A stretch of DNA of 64,000 bases, from positions 97,476-161,475 of the forward strand of contig NZ_SMFN01000008.1 in assembly GCF_004349135.1 (NCBI RefSeq). Direction: 5' to 3'. The notes under the pieces were generated by a model, which was not told the DNA's origin, searched no databases, and worked only from the letters and a program-made list of their open reading frames with translations. The translations under genes and the position numbers were made by a program. Source of the DNA: Flavobacterium sandaracinum. Its GTDB lineage: Bacteria > Bacteroidota > Bacteroidia > Flavobacteriales > Flavobacteriaceae. Every line of letters begins with the position of its first letter. Position 1 is the stretch's first letter. Below are positions 7,851-16,421 of the stretch, one piece after another.

Positions 7851-9261
7851 TTCCAGAGTACAAACCAATGAATAGTGGCTTGAAGTTGCCAGAATCATTT
7901 GAAAACGTATTAACTTGGTACTTGAGCATGGGTTCAAAATTGATTTGAAACGACTTTACAATTTTGTATTTAAATCCTAAACCAACATTAGTGCTAAAAT
8001 GAATTTGATTTAAATTAGTGGCCTCACCTAATTCTAGATTCGTTTCCTCTGATACGAGCGATATTTTATTTTGGTTAAGAAACAAGGTGCTTACTCCTCC
8101 AATAATAGTAATTCCAAACTTCTTATCTAAAACGGAATAGGAAAGTTCCAAAGGAACTTCATAATAGCCCATTTTCTGGTTTAATGCCCCCGTATTTGTT
8201 TTTTGTATATCTTTTTCGAACGTAGATAACATGCTTAAAGCAGCTTCATTATTAATTTCTACTAAAGCAGTTGAAGTGTAAGCAATATTCGCCAAATTAT
8301 TGTTGGCCAAGCCTGTTGAGTAGATAACGTTATTTGTGTTATATCCCAATGACAGTTTGTTTATCCCAGAACGCAAGGCTATTTTCTTAGAAACGGCATA
8401 ATGGATTCCTACGCCAAAACTTAAGCTGTTTTCTGCTGTTTTTTGGTTTTCTGAAAATTGTGCATCAATAGCGGAACCGCCTGAATTTGAGTTCAGATAA
8501 ACAGCCGCGATGTTAGGTGTAATTTGCCATTTGTCCTGCTGCGGTATCTTAACAACTTCTTTTTTTTGATCGGTTTTATTTTTAAGAATTTCATCTAATT
8601 CGTTTGGAATTGCACTAGCAGTTGAGGGTTCTTTTTTAGTGTCTTGTAAAGCAATTCTAGTGTTTTCAAGGGCAGTTATAATCGTTTTTTCTAGAGGTAG
8701 TTGTTGGATTTTCTCAAATAGGTCGTCTGTTTTTGCCTCGGTAACAGCTGTAGCTTTTTTGTTTTCAAGCGCTGTAGCGGGATGTTTTAGCGACAAATTA
8801 TTTGTTTGCAAATAAACAACAGCTTCCTTTTGATTCTTTTCTTTGTTCGAATTAATTTTAAATCCAGTAGAATTTATACTCTCTTTTTCGTCTGATTGTC
8901 TTGTTTTACTAGTATTTTCGACTACTTGAGGAGTTGTTTTAATTTCTAATGAAGGTCGCTCTTTTATGGATTTATTAGGGATAGATTCCTTTTCATTTAC
9001 GTTGGTTTTTGGAACTTTTGATTCGATAACCACAGGATTATTAGTTTTAACTTTTTCGTTTATAACAGTATGCAAGGCAAATATCCCCACAAGAAAAGCC
9101 GCTGCAGTTCCGGAGAATTTTATCCAGAGTGGCAGTACTTTTCGGTTCTTCTTTTCATTCAAAGCTGTTTGGATGTTTTTCCAAACTTCCTCATTCGGAT
9201 GGGATTCAAAATCTTTGAATTGTTCCTGAAAAAACCGGTCTATATTTTTTTTATCGTTCAT
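7834..9261 (-). CDS. Anti-sigma-like membrane anchor fused to a predicted outer-membrane-type beta-barrel domain
   Basis: 475 residues. About 43 cytoplasmic-looking residues (FESHPNEEVWKNIQTALNEK) precede one hydrophobic helix at 44-67. A long Lys/Thr/Glu-rich linker follows (about 70-240), then a beta-rich C-terminus ending in an aromatic residue (LYSGISYSF), as in outer-membrane barrels of the PorT/OMP_b-brl type. It overlaps the ECF sigma gene by ATGA, so translation is coupled, and the position is that of an anti-sigma factor. The domain order suggests a protein spanning the periplasm, or a barrel-like sensor held by the inner membrane. Function is inferred only. Confidence 0.7.
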   Translation of the reverse strand: MNDKKNIDRFFQEQFKDFESHPNEEVWKNIQTALNEKKNRKVLPLWIKFSGTAAAFLVGIFALHTVINEKVKTNNPVVIESKVPKTNVNEKESIPNKSIKERPSLEIKTTPQVVENTSKTRQSDEKESINSTGFKINSNKEKNQKEAVVYLQTNNLSLKHPATALENKKATAVTEAKTDDLFEKIQQLPLEKTIITALENTRIALQDTKKEPSTASAIPNELDEILKNKTDQKKEVVKIPQQDKWQITPNIAAVYLNSNSGGSAIDAQFSENQKTAENSLSFGVGIHYAVSKKIALRSGINKLSLGYNTNNVIYSTGLANNNLANIAYTSTALVEINNEAALSMLSTFEKDIQKTNTGALNQKMGYYEVPLELSYSVLDKKFGITIIGGVSTLFLNQNKISLVSEETNLELGEATNLNQIHFSTNVGLGFKYKIVKSFQINFEPMLKYQVNTFSNDSGNFKPLFIGLYSGISYSF

Positions 9262-9812
9262 TTTGTTGCTGACTTTGTTTTAATTCGGGAATAATTTTCA
9301 ATTTTTTCTTTTAAAATCATCCGAGCTCTGGCCAGATTAGATTTAGTTGTTCCAGTGGTTATTTTAAGCATTTCTGCGACCTCTTTATGGGAATATCCAT
9401 CCAAGACGTAAAGATTGAAAACCAGGCGGTATTGATCTGGCAATTCCTGAATAATCTGCATTAAATAATCAATAGAGATGTTCTCATCATCGATTTCAAC
9501 TTCTTCGTCAGCAACAGTGTCATCTACAATCTCCATAAACCGAACGTCTCTAAATTTTTGAAGGGCATTGTTAATTAGTATTCTCTTTGCCCAACCTTCG
9601 AAAGAGCCTTTAAAATTGAATTGTTTTATTTTGTCATAAATAATTAAAAAACCATCTTGTAAATTGTCTTCTGCGTCGGCATAATTAATGGAGTATTTTA
9701 GGCAAACTACAAATAGTTTTTTAGAAAATAGCTGGTATAGTTGCTCTTGTGCTTTAGGGCAGTTTTTTTTACAGTCAGTAATCAATTGGTCTAACCCCAC
9801 AATTTTAGTCAA
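9258..9812 (-). CDS. ECF-type RNA polymerase sigma factor
   Basis: 184 residues with the sigma-70 region 2 signature (DAEDNLQDGFLIIYDKI) and region 4 helix-turn-helix (YSHKEVAEMLKITTGTTKS). This is the group of Bacteroidota ECF factors followed by a membrane-anchored regulator. No ATG fits: the longest frame starts with TTG at 9812, three bases after the stop of the preceding lipoprotein gene, and a GTG is available at 9800. The start is therefore uncertain and translation is probably coupled to the upstream gene. The next gene overlaps by 4 bases. The target genes are unknown. Confidence 0.9.
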   Translation of the reverse strand: MTKIVGLDQLITDCKKNCPKAQEQLYQLFSKKLFVVCLKYSINYADAEDNLQDGFLIIYDKIKQFNFKGSFEGWAKRILINNALQKFRDVRFMEIVDDTVADEEVEIDDENISIDYLMQIIQELPDQYRLVFNLYVLDGYSHKEVAEMLKITTGTTKSNLARARMILKEKIENYSRIKTKSATK

Positions 9813-9815
9813 AAA

Positions 9816-10235
9816 TTAGTTAGTAACAGGAACTTCCACTTCCTCAAAAATAGTAACACCATTGGCGTCTTTTCCTTTGTAAAACTTGAAAATATAGGAA
9901 CCAGTGTTGGTTACGAAAAAATTAAAAGATACTTCTGATTCTGCTGGAAGGACTTGCGTGCACACCTGGTCCTTGTTTACAGCTGACTGAATGGCAATAG
10001 TTCGGATATTTAAATTCTTATCGTAATAGATTCCTTGAAAAGAATAACAATCTGAAGGTCTCTGGTACTTCAATTTTATTTCATAGGTTTCTCCTAATTT
10101 GAAACTTTGAGGCAATGTATAACTTGCTACAGGAAGTACTTCGTAAGTGTAGTTAGGAAGATCATTGTCCGTACTGCAAGATATAAGTGTCAATAAAAAT
10201 AGGGTGAGAGCGATAAATTTTTTCATTGTTTTCAT
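9816..10235 (-). CDS. Small lipoprotein of unknown function, upstream of the ECF sigma factor
   Basis: 139 residues with a signal peptide and lipobox (LLTLISC, Cys20), so an exported lipoprotein. The mature part has two further Cys residues and ends with a beta-rich GSYIFKFYKGKD segment. It resembles the lipoprotein encoded at 10459-10860, where the equivalent segment is GTYIFKFKKS, so the two are probably distant paralogues. Only three bases separate its stop from the sigma factor start, making it the first gene of the sigma operon. A second ATG three codons in is also possible. Confidence 0.75.
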   Translation of the reverse strand: MKTMKKFIALTLFLLTLISCSTDNDLPNYTYEVLPVASYTLPQSFKLGETYEIKLKYQRPSDCYSFQGIYYDKNLNIRTIAIQSAVNKDQVCTQVLPAESEVSFNFFVTNTGSYIFKFYKGKDANGVTIFEEVEVPVTN

Positions 10236-10422
10236 TTTTTAAGTTAATAAAACCCATTTTACAAGAAAGGGGTAAGAAGATTTATTATTTAGATACAATT
10301 TTTTTAAAAGGTTGCGTCAAGAATTAATTTTTAGTTAAATGCAGTAGTATTAAAGTACTAAATTAGTGTTTTTTAAGGGTTTGATTTTGCAAAAAAAGCT
10401 ACATTATGTCCTTTTTTTTTAA

Positions 10423-10450
10423 AAGAAGCTATCAAAGAGGATAGCTTCTT
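10423..10450 (-). terminator. Hairpin downstream of the upstream lipoprotein gene
   Basis: A perfect 11-bp stem (AAGAAGCTATC and GATAGCTTCTT) with a six-base loop lies just past the stop at 10459. T-rich DNA follows on both sides, so it may work on either strand. Confidence 0.65.
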
Positions 10451-10458
10451 CTTATTTT

Positions 10459-10860
10459 TTAAGTTGCTGAACTTATAACAATTGTTTGTGTGATAAATTC
10501 TGTAGCTGATTTTTTAAATTTAAAGATATACGTCCCTGCAACCGAAGATTTAAATTTATAAGTTGTCGTTTTAGTGACCGGCGCTGTACCGCAATCCGTA
10601 CCTTCAAGGTTAGTTTCTACTTCAATTTCTTTTGTGTTTTCTGTAGTTGTTTCTGAAAATTTATTAAAAACACCACACTTGTTTTCGACATCATAAGCAA
10701 CTATCAAAGCCAGTTCCTGATTTACTACTCCTGCCGTTGGTCCGGTAACGGCGCTAATAAACGCTTTTTTAGTTGCCATTTGGGGTTGGTCATTATCATT
10801 ACTGCACGAAGCAAATCCTGATGCTACTACTAATGCCAAAGCAATCACCTTTAATTTCAT
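10459..10860 (-). CDS. Small lipoprotein, paralogue of the sigma-operon lipoprotein
   Basis: 133 residues with signal peptide and lipobox (ASGFASC, Cys19). The mature protein holds a Cys pair (NKCGVFN and GTDCGTAP) and the C-terminal GTYIFKFKKS motif shared with the neighbour at 9816. The 223 bases between the two genes contain a hairpin, so it is probably a separate transcript. No database family is recognised; the shared beta-rich fold suggests a small Ig-like or beta-sandwich exported protein. Confidence 0.7.
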   Translation of the reverse strand: MKLKVIALALVVASGFASCSNDNDQPQMATKKAFISAVTGPTAGVVNQELALIVAYDVENKCGVFNKFSETTTENTKEIEVETNLEGTDCGTAPVTKTTTYKFKSSVAGTYIFKFKKSATEFITQTIVISSAT

Positions 10861-11100
10861 TTTTTTAAAATTTATTGATTTATATTTATTTTATAAAAGA
10901 TGATTTAAAATTAGAAAGGTTGCTTGCCGTAGGTCAATTTTAGAGTAAAAAATGAAAGTAAGGGTGAACTTAGAGTTTTTAAAGTTGCTCGTTATATTTA
11001 GGAACCATTTTTTTTAATGATTTGATTTTGAGTCAAAAAGCGTAAATGATTCTAATTTATCTTTAAAGAAATAGCTATAAGAAGGCTTCATTTTAGGCTA

Positions 11101-11131
11101 TAAAAAATGCCGAAATAAATTATTTCGGCAT
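11101..11131 (-). terminator. recA terminator
   Basis: Arms ATGCCGAAAT (11107-11116) and ATTTCGGCAT (11122-11131), followed in the recA direction by six T. This is a standard intrinsic terminator 26 bases past the recA stop. Confidence 0.85.
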
Positions 11132-11156
11132 CGTTTTTTTTACAAGTAAACTGGAT

Positions 11157-12164
11157 TTACAAAGCAGCTAATTCTTTGATATGTGCTTTAATTTTTCCTT
11201 CTAATTCATCTGCTAATTCTGGATTATCTTTGATTAAAGACTTAACCGCATCACGACCTTGTCCTAATTTGGTTTCACCATAACTGAACCATGATCCTGC
11301 TTTTTTGATGATTTCAAATTCGACAGCTAGATCTAAAATCTCTCCAGTTTTTGAAATCCCTTCTCCGTACATGATGTCAAATTCAGCGATTTTAAACGGT
11401 GGAGCCACTTTGTTTTTTACCACTTTTACTTTGGTTCTATTTCCAAGTACGTTATCACCATCTTTAATTTGAGTAGAACGACGGATGTCTAAACGAACCG
11501 AAGCGTAAAACTTTAATGCATTTCCTCCAGTTGTTGTTTCTGGATTACCAAACATCACTCCAATTTTTTCTCTCAATTGATTGATAAAGAAAACCGTACA
11601 ATGTGTTTTGCTTATTGTTCCAGTTAATTTACGTAATGCTTGAGACATCAAACGGGCATGAAGACCCATTTTAGAATCTCCCATTTCACCTTCAATTTCA
11701 CTTTTTGGAGTCAAAGCCGCAACCGAGTCAATTACAACAATGTCAATGGCTCCGGAACGAATCAAGTTTTCCGCAATTTCTAATGCTTGTTCTCCATTGT
11801 CTGGTTGTGAGATGATCAAGTTTTCGATATCTACACCTAATTTCTCTGCATAATTTCTATCGAAAGCGTGTTCTGCATCAATAAAAGCAGCGATTCCTCC
11901 TGCTTTTTGAGCTTCGGCAATGGCGTGCAATGTAAGGGTTGTTTTTCCAGAGGATTCTGGACCATATATTTCGATGATTCGTCCTCTTGGATAACCACCA
12001 ACTCCTAAGGCTAAATCGATACCTAATGAACCTGAAGAAATCGTTTCCACTTCTTCAATGGCTTTATCGCCCATTTTCATTACCGTACCTTTACCGTAAG
12101 TTTTGTCTAGTTTATCCAGCGTAAGTTGTAGCGCTTTTAATTTAGATTCTTTTTCTGTACTCAT
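11157..12164 (-). CDS. recA: Recombinase RecA
   Basis: Strand-exchange ATPase for homologous recombination and SOS induction. Visible motifs are Walker [10 protein letters not shown], the adjacent IDAEHAFD, Walker [10 protein letters not shown], the L1/L2 region and [20 protein letters not shown]. Flavobacterial RecA begins [18 protein letters not shown], so the ATG at 12162-12164 is preferred; an in-frame ATG at 12186-12188 would add eight lysine-rich residues. With the preferred start the protein has 335 residues, normal for the family. It is monocistronic with its own terminator. Confidence 0.97.
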   Translation of the reverse strand: MSTEKESKLKALQLTLDKLDKTYGKGTVMKMGDKAIEEVETISSGSLGIDLALGVGGYPRGRIIEIYGPESSGKTTLTLHAIAEAQKAGGIAAFIDAEHAFDRNYAEKLGVDIENLIISQPDNGEQALEIAENLIRSGAIDIVVIDSVAALTPKSEIEGEMGDSKMGLHARLMSQALRKLTGTISKTHCTVFFINQLREKIGVMFGNPETTTGGNALKFYASVRLDIRRSTQIKDGDNVLGNRTKVKVVKNKVAPPFKIAEFDIMYGEGISKTGEILDLAVEFEIIKKAGSWFSYGETKLGQGRDAVKSLIKDNPELADELEGKIKAHIKELAAL

Positions 12165-12352
12165 CTTCTCTTTTACCTTTTCTTTCATCTATTTGTATTA
12201 TTTTATAACTGTAAGAAACTGACAGGATGACTAATTATCCTGAAAATTCCAATTGTGTGAGAATATTTGTTTTCGTAAAAATACTTCTTTTTTTAATGTA
12301 AATTTTCTCTTTCAAGAATATTTTAAAATAAAAATAACAAGCTAAAATGTTG

Positions 12353-12862
12353 CTACATGAACAACGCTTTTAATTCGGTTGCGTCATGCGGATTCATTTT
12401 TCCGGCCAAAACTAAACTTAATTGTTTGCGTCGCAGTGCGGCTTCAAAACGTTGTTTTTCCAGTTCGGTTTCTGGAACAATTTGGGGCACTTCAACGGGT
12501 CTCCCGGTATCATCCACGGCTACAAAAGTGTAAATCGCTTCATTGGCTTTGGTTTTATTACCAGATTCGCGGTCTTCCACCCAAATATCAATGTATATTT
12601 CCATCGAACTTTTGAAAGCGCGCGAAACTTTGGCTTCGACCGTAACCACACTTCCTAGTGGAATGGCTCTGTTAAAGGCGACGTGGTTTACAGATGCCGT
12701 AACCACAATTCTTCGGGAATGTCTTCTTGCCGCAATGCTGGCTGCACGATCCATACGGGCCAATAATTCGCCACCAAAAAGATTATTCAAAGGATTAGTC
12801 TCACTTGGTAAAACCAAATCAGTTAGTGTCGTTAAGGATTCAGAAGGATGTTTTGGAGTCAT
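12353..12862 (-). CDS. Acyl-CoA thioesterase, hotdog fold
   Basis: 170 residues from the ATG at 12860-12862, where flavobacterial homologues begin (MTPKHPSESLTTLTDLVLP). A longer frame to 12925 would overlap doxX and is unlikely. The hotdog-domain signature LNNLFGGELLARMDRAA and the YciA/BACH-type segment ASVNHVAFNRAIPLGSVV indicate hydrolysis of acyl-CoA to free acid and CoA. The gene starts 50 bases after the stop of the DoxX-like gene and is probably cotranscribed with it. Physiological substrate unknown. Confidence 0.88.
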   Translation of the reverse strand: MTPKHPSESLTTLTDLVLPSETNPLNNLFGGELLARMDRAASIAARRHSRRIVVTASVNHVAFNRAIPLGSVVTVEAKVSRAFKSSMEIYIDIWVEDRESGNKTKANEAIYTFVAVDDTGRPVEVPQIVPETELEKQRFEAALRRKQLSLVLAGKMNPHDATELKALFM

Positions 12863-12912
12863 ATTTTTATGTAAGAGGATAGTATTGTTTTGTATGCGGA
12901 AACTTTTTATTT

Positions 12913-13296
12913 TTAATTTAACCAATATACGGCTAATATCGCAGGGATAAAATAGATGACAATGGTTCTTGCGCCATCATAATCCTTAGCCAATCGTTGA
13001 CCAAACAGCAACATTAATAGCGTGACACAAGAGAAAACAGCTCCGTAGAAACCAAATATTCTTCCGTTGTTTACCAGTAATTCGATGCAACCCACCACGC
13101 ATAAAATTCCGGAAATTAATTCTAGAATTAAAATGTTTAGTAAAGCCAGTGGTACTTGATTTTTTAATGGTGTTTTAGCGAAGTGTCCTTTTAACCAATC
13201 TACATTGTCTTTCCAATAAAACAGTTTGTCATAACCGGATTGTAGAAAAGTAATGGCTAGGAAAATTAAAATCAAAATTGAAGTAATGTTGTTCAT
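12913..13296 (-). CDS. DoxX-like small membrane protein
   Basis: 127 residues with four hydrophobic segments (about 3-20, 47-68, 76-98, 108-125), consistent with the DoxX/DoxD-like four-helix membrane family. The first helix carries FLQSGYDKLFYW, the family's conserved early Ser-Gly-x-x-Lys pattern. It lies four bases after the holB stop, so it is likely cotranscribed with holB. Function in flavobacteria is unknown; redox-linked or quinone-related roles have been proposed for the family. Confidence 0.75.
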   Translation of the reverse strand: MNNITSILILIFLAITFLQSGYDKLFYWKDNVDWLKGHFAKTPLKNQVPLALLNILILELISGILCVVGCIELLVNNGRIFGFYGAVFSCVTLLMLLFGQRLAKDYDGARTIVIYFIPAILAVYWLN

Positions 13297-13300
13297 TTTT

Positions 13301-14440
13301 TTATTTTTGGTGAATTAAACGGGTTAGTTTTATTGATAAATCGGTTAAAATAATTTTAGGATTTCCGTTGCGCTCAATGTGATACATGGCGTCTGACAGT
13401 TCTTTAAAAATAGCATTGATATTATTTCCATTTACAAAAGGCGCAAAATTTTCGAGTTTGAACTTTTCCACTTGCGGTTCCATGTAAACCAAGCTTGGTG
13501 TTTGGTAATTCAGTAACAATGCTTGACGGAACATGTCGATACAAAAATGTAAAAATTTCTTTTGGGTTTCTCTTCCTAAACCAGCTATTTGCTCGCTCCA
13601 TTGAATCAAATCCTGAATTGCTGCGGCGTTTCCTTTGGCTCTAAAAGCAGCCCGAACCCAATCGACAAACCATTTTTCAAAAAAAACGGATTCGCTGTCC
13701 GGTTGCAGTAATTGTAATGCTTTATTGAAATTTCCTTGTGCCTGATGCGCTATTTTTATGGCGGTTTTTGATTCTATATTTTCTTTTGAAACTAAAGCTT
13801 CTGCGATGACTTTTTCGCTTAATCCATTAAAATGTAGGACTTGACATCTAGAACGAATGGTTTGAATAATATCTTCTTCGTTTTCTGTAATCAGGATAAA
13901 AACCGTTCTGTCAGTAGGTTCTTCCAGTAATTTTAGCAGTTTATTAGATGCGGCGATGTTTAGTTGATCAGCCATCCAAATAATCATTATTTTGTATCCG
14001 CCTTCGTAGGATTTCAACGCTAGCGATTTCAAAATCTCCTTCGCATCATCGACCCTAATTTCTCCTTGTTTGTTTTTAACACCCAGCATTTGATACCAAT
14101 CAAACAAACTTCCGTACGGATTATGTTCTAAAAACTGACGCCATTCTGTGATAAAATCAATGCTTTTGGGTTTCGTCTTTACCTCTTCCGTGCTTACCGT
14201 TGGGTATATAAAATGCAAGTCCGGATGTGAAGTTTTCTGGAATTTGAGGTTACACGCCTCATTTGATCCCGAGTTTTGATTGCTGCAAATAATGTACTGC
14301 GCATACGCAATCGCCATAGGTAAGGTTCCGCTTCCTTCAGGGCCAACAAACAATTGTGCATGTGGAATTCTACCCAAATCAGCACTTTTTGTCAAATGAC
14401 TTTTGATGTGTTCTTGTCCTAAAATTTCTGAAAATTGCAT
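13301..14440 (-). CDS. holB: DNA polymerase III delta-prime-like clamp loader subunit
   Basis: 379 residues. The N-terminal clamp-loader ATPase-like fold opens with FSEILGQEHIKSHLTKS. A degenerate P-loop FVGPEGSGTLPMA lacks the usual GKT, as expected for the delta-prime stator subunit. Conserved IRVDDAKEIL, NKLLKLLEEPTDRTVFILIT (sensor 1 region) and IRSRCQVLHF (SRC motif) are present. It helps load the sliding clamp during replication. It diverges from pgk and leads into the doxX-like gene. Confidence 0.9.
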   Translation of the reverse strand: MQFSEILGQEHIKSHLTKSADLGRIPHAQLFVGPEGSGTLPMAIAYAQYIICSNQNSGSNEACNLKFQKTSHPDLHFIYPTVSTEEVKTKPKSIDFITEWRQFLEHNPYGSLFDWYQMLGVKNKQGEIRVDDAKEILKSLALKSYEGGYKIMIIWMADQLNIAASNKLLKLLEEPTDRTVFILITENEEDIIQTIRSRCQVLHFNGLSEKVIAEALVSKENIESKTAIKIAHQAQGNFNKALQLLQPDSESVFFEKWFVDWVRAAFRAKGNAAAIQDLIQWSEQIAGLGRETQKKFLHFCIDMFRQALLLNYQTPSLVYMEPQVEKFKLENFAPFVNGNNINAIFKELSDAMYHIERNGNPKIILTDLSIKLTRLIHQK

Positions 14441-14678
14441 GAAGCAAAGATAGTAGAAAATGGTTTAGTCTAAAATTTTAGCAAGCAAAGTTTCAGCACC
14501 AGCAACTGTAGTGAGGTGGTAATTAACGCACTTATTTTTGAAATTTAATTTGTGTTTATTTCGAACAAAAAACACATAAAGTATTAAAAAGAAACATTAT
14601 TTATTAATTTACAACGATTTCGTTGCTTAAAATTTATTTTATATGGTTTTCTCTAATTTATTAATAATTTAAAAGTTC

Positions 14679-14686
14679 TATATTTG
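14679..14686 (+). promoter_or_regulatory. -7 element for pgk
   Basis: TATATTTG matches TAnnTTTG and lies 37 bases before the pgk ATG. No clear TTG -33 box is found at the right distance, so only half of the promoter is supported. Confidence 0.5.
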
Positions 14687-14723
14687 TTACTCTTTCAAAA
14701 AAAATAAACTAAAAAACATACTG

Positions 14724-15911
14724 ATGAAAACGTTAAGTGATTTCAATTTTGCAGATAAAAAAGCCATAATCCGTGTTGATTTTAATGTGCCATTGGACGA
14801 AAATTTCAATGTAACAGACGCCACGCGTATCGAAGCGGCAAAACCTACTATTGATGCGATTCTTGCTCAAGGCGGAAGCGTGATTTTGATGTCGCATTTA
14901 GGCAGACCAAAAGGTGTTGAAGGCAACTATTCATTGAAACACATCCTAAAAACAACTTCAGAAGTGCTTGGAGTTCCAGTTCAATTTGCATCAAACTGCA
15001 TTGGAGCTGAAGCTAAAGCAGCAGCTGAAAAATTGCAGGCTGGAGAAGTTTTATTATTGGAAAATTTACGTTTCCATAGCGAAGAAGAAGCGGGTGATGT
15101 TGCTTTTGCAAAAGAATTGGCGTCACTTGGAGATATTTATGTAAACGATGCTTTTGGTACGGCACACAGAGCGCATGCTTCGACTACCATTATTGCTCAG
15201 TTTTTTCCAACAGATAAATGTTTCGGATTGTTATTGGCCAAAGAAATCGAAAGCTTGAATAAAGTGTTGAAAAACAGTGAAAAACCAGTAACAGCAGTTC
15301 TTGGTGGCTCTAAAGTTTCTTCTAAAATCACCGTGATCGAGAATATTTTAGATAAAGTAGATCACATGATTATTGGTGGTGGAATGACCTTTACTTTTGT
15401 AAAAGCATTAGGCGGTAAAATTGGAGATTCTATTTGTGAAGATGACAAACAAGAATTGGCATTGGAAATCTTAAGATTAGCTAAGGAAAAGGGAGTTCAA
15501 ATTCACATTCCTGTGGATGTTGTTGCTGCCAACGCATTTTCAAATGATGCCGAAACGCAAATTGTTGATGTAAAAGAAATTCCAGATGGATGGCAAGGTT
15601 TGGATGCAGGTCCAAAATCATTAGAAAACTTCAAAAAAGTGATCATGGAATCTAAAACGATTCTTTGGAACGGACCATTAGGCGTTTTTGAAATGGAGAA
15701 TTTTGCAAACGGAACAATCGCTTTGGGTAATTTTATTGCAGAAGCTACTGCAAAAGGAGCCTTTTCACTAGTAGGAGGAGGAGATTCTGTGGCGGCAGTA
15801 AAACAATTTGGATTGGAAGATAAAGTGAGCTATGTTTCCACTGGTGGAGGAGCGATGCTTGAAATGCTGGAAGGTAGAACTTTACCTGGAATTGCAGCTA
15901 TTTTAGACTAA
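14724..15911 (+). CDS. pgk: Phosphoglycerate kinase
   Basis: 395 residues, standard length. Transfers the acyl phosphate of 1,3-bisphosphoglycerate to ADP in glycolysis. The N-domain signature [11 protein letters not shown], substrate-binding [17 protein letters not shown] and [14 protein letters not shown] are all present. The C-domain nucleotide loop GGSKVSSKI and the late [13 protein letters not shown] also match. Monocistronic, with a -7 box upstream and a strong terminator downstream. Confidence 0.98.
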   Translation: MKTLSDFNFADKKAIIRVDFNVPLDENFNVTDATRIEAAKPTIDAILAQGGSVILMSHLGRPKGVEGNYSLKHILKTTSEVLGVPVQFASNCIGAEAKAAAEKLQAGEVLLLENLRFHSEEEAGDVAFAKELASLGDIYVNDAFGTAHRAHASTTIIAQFFPTDKCFGLLLAKEIESLNKVLKNSEKPVTAVLGGSKVSSKITVIENILDKVDHMIIGGGMTFTFVKALGGKIGDSICEDDKQELALEILRLAKEKGVQIHIPVDVVAANAFSNDAETQIVDVKEIPDGWQGLDAGPKSLENFKKVIMESKTILWNGPLGVFEMENFANGTIALGNFIAEATAKGAFSLVGGGDSVAAVKQFGLEDKVSYVSTGGGAMLEMLEGRTLPGIAAILD

Positions 15912-15986
15912 TGCAGTTGTTGAAAAACAAATACTAACGGTTCGATTTTAATTATTTAAATTAAAAAAACACTGTCATAATACAAT

Positions 15987-16026
15987 GAAAACCTTAGCGA
16001 TAAACTATTTATTGCTGAGGTTTTTT
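15987..16026 (+). terminator. pgk terminator
   Basis: Arms AAAACCTTAGCGATAAA and TTTATTGCTGAGGTTTT pair with few mismatches around a short loop and end in a T run, about 76 bases past the pgk stop. Confidence 0.8.
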
Positions 16027-16079
16027 AATTTAAACTGTTAATTAGAATTATTAAAAACTTCAATTAATATTAAAAAAAA

Positions 16080-16204
16080 TTAACTACATAGAAACACAGA
16101 AAAAAGAATCAGATAGCCCAATTCTTGCATTCACATAACTATGATTTCCTCTAATATAGTGAAACGCCTTCCAGAATTTTAAATCTATGTTTCTATGTGG
16201 TTAA
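16080..16204. repeat. Long inverted repeat in the pgk-mltD intergenic region
   Basis: Left arm 16080-16100 (core ACATAGAAACACAG) and right arm 16184-16204 (core CTATGTTTCTATGT) are complementary over 21 bases with two mismatches, separated by 83 bases. The arm sequence is a type of dispersed flavobacterial intergenic repeat. No gene is seen in the 510-base gap. Confidence 0.7.
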
Positions 16205-16362
16205 AAAATGTAACGAATTGATTCATAAATAATGGATAGACTAATAATTATGAATCTGGATTGATAATTATTTTTATTATCAATTCAGGTGAAAATTCTT
16301 TGTAAATGCATCTAAGATTGCATTTTTAACAATATTTAAACAAATTTTTAGTTTAAACCTAT

Positions 16363-16370
16363 TAAGTTTG
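16363..16370 (+). promoter_or_regulatory. -7 element for the LysM transglycosylase
   Basis: TAAGTTTG fits TAnnTTTG, 51 bases before the ATG. The -33 box is unclear. Confidence 0.4.
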
Positions 16371-16421
16371 TAAAAACAAGCTTTGTAATCATTTGTAATA
16401 TAGGTCTTTGATCGTAAAAAT

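Noticed and set aside
12543..12950. Plus-strand frame opposite the thioesterase gene
   Set aside because: The minus-strand gene has full family motifs; the opposite frame has none.
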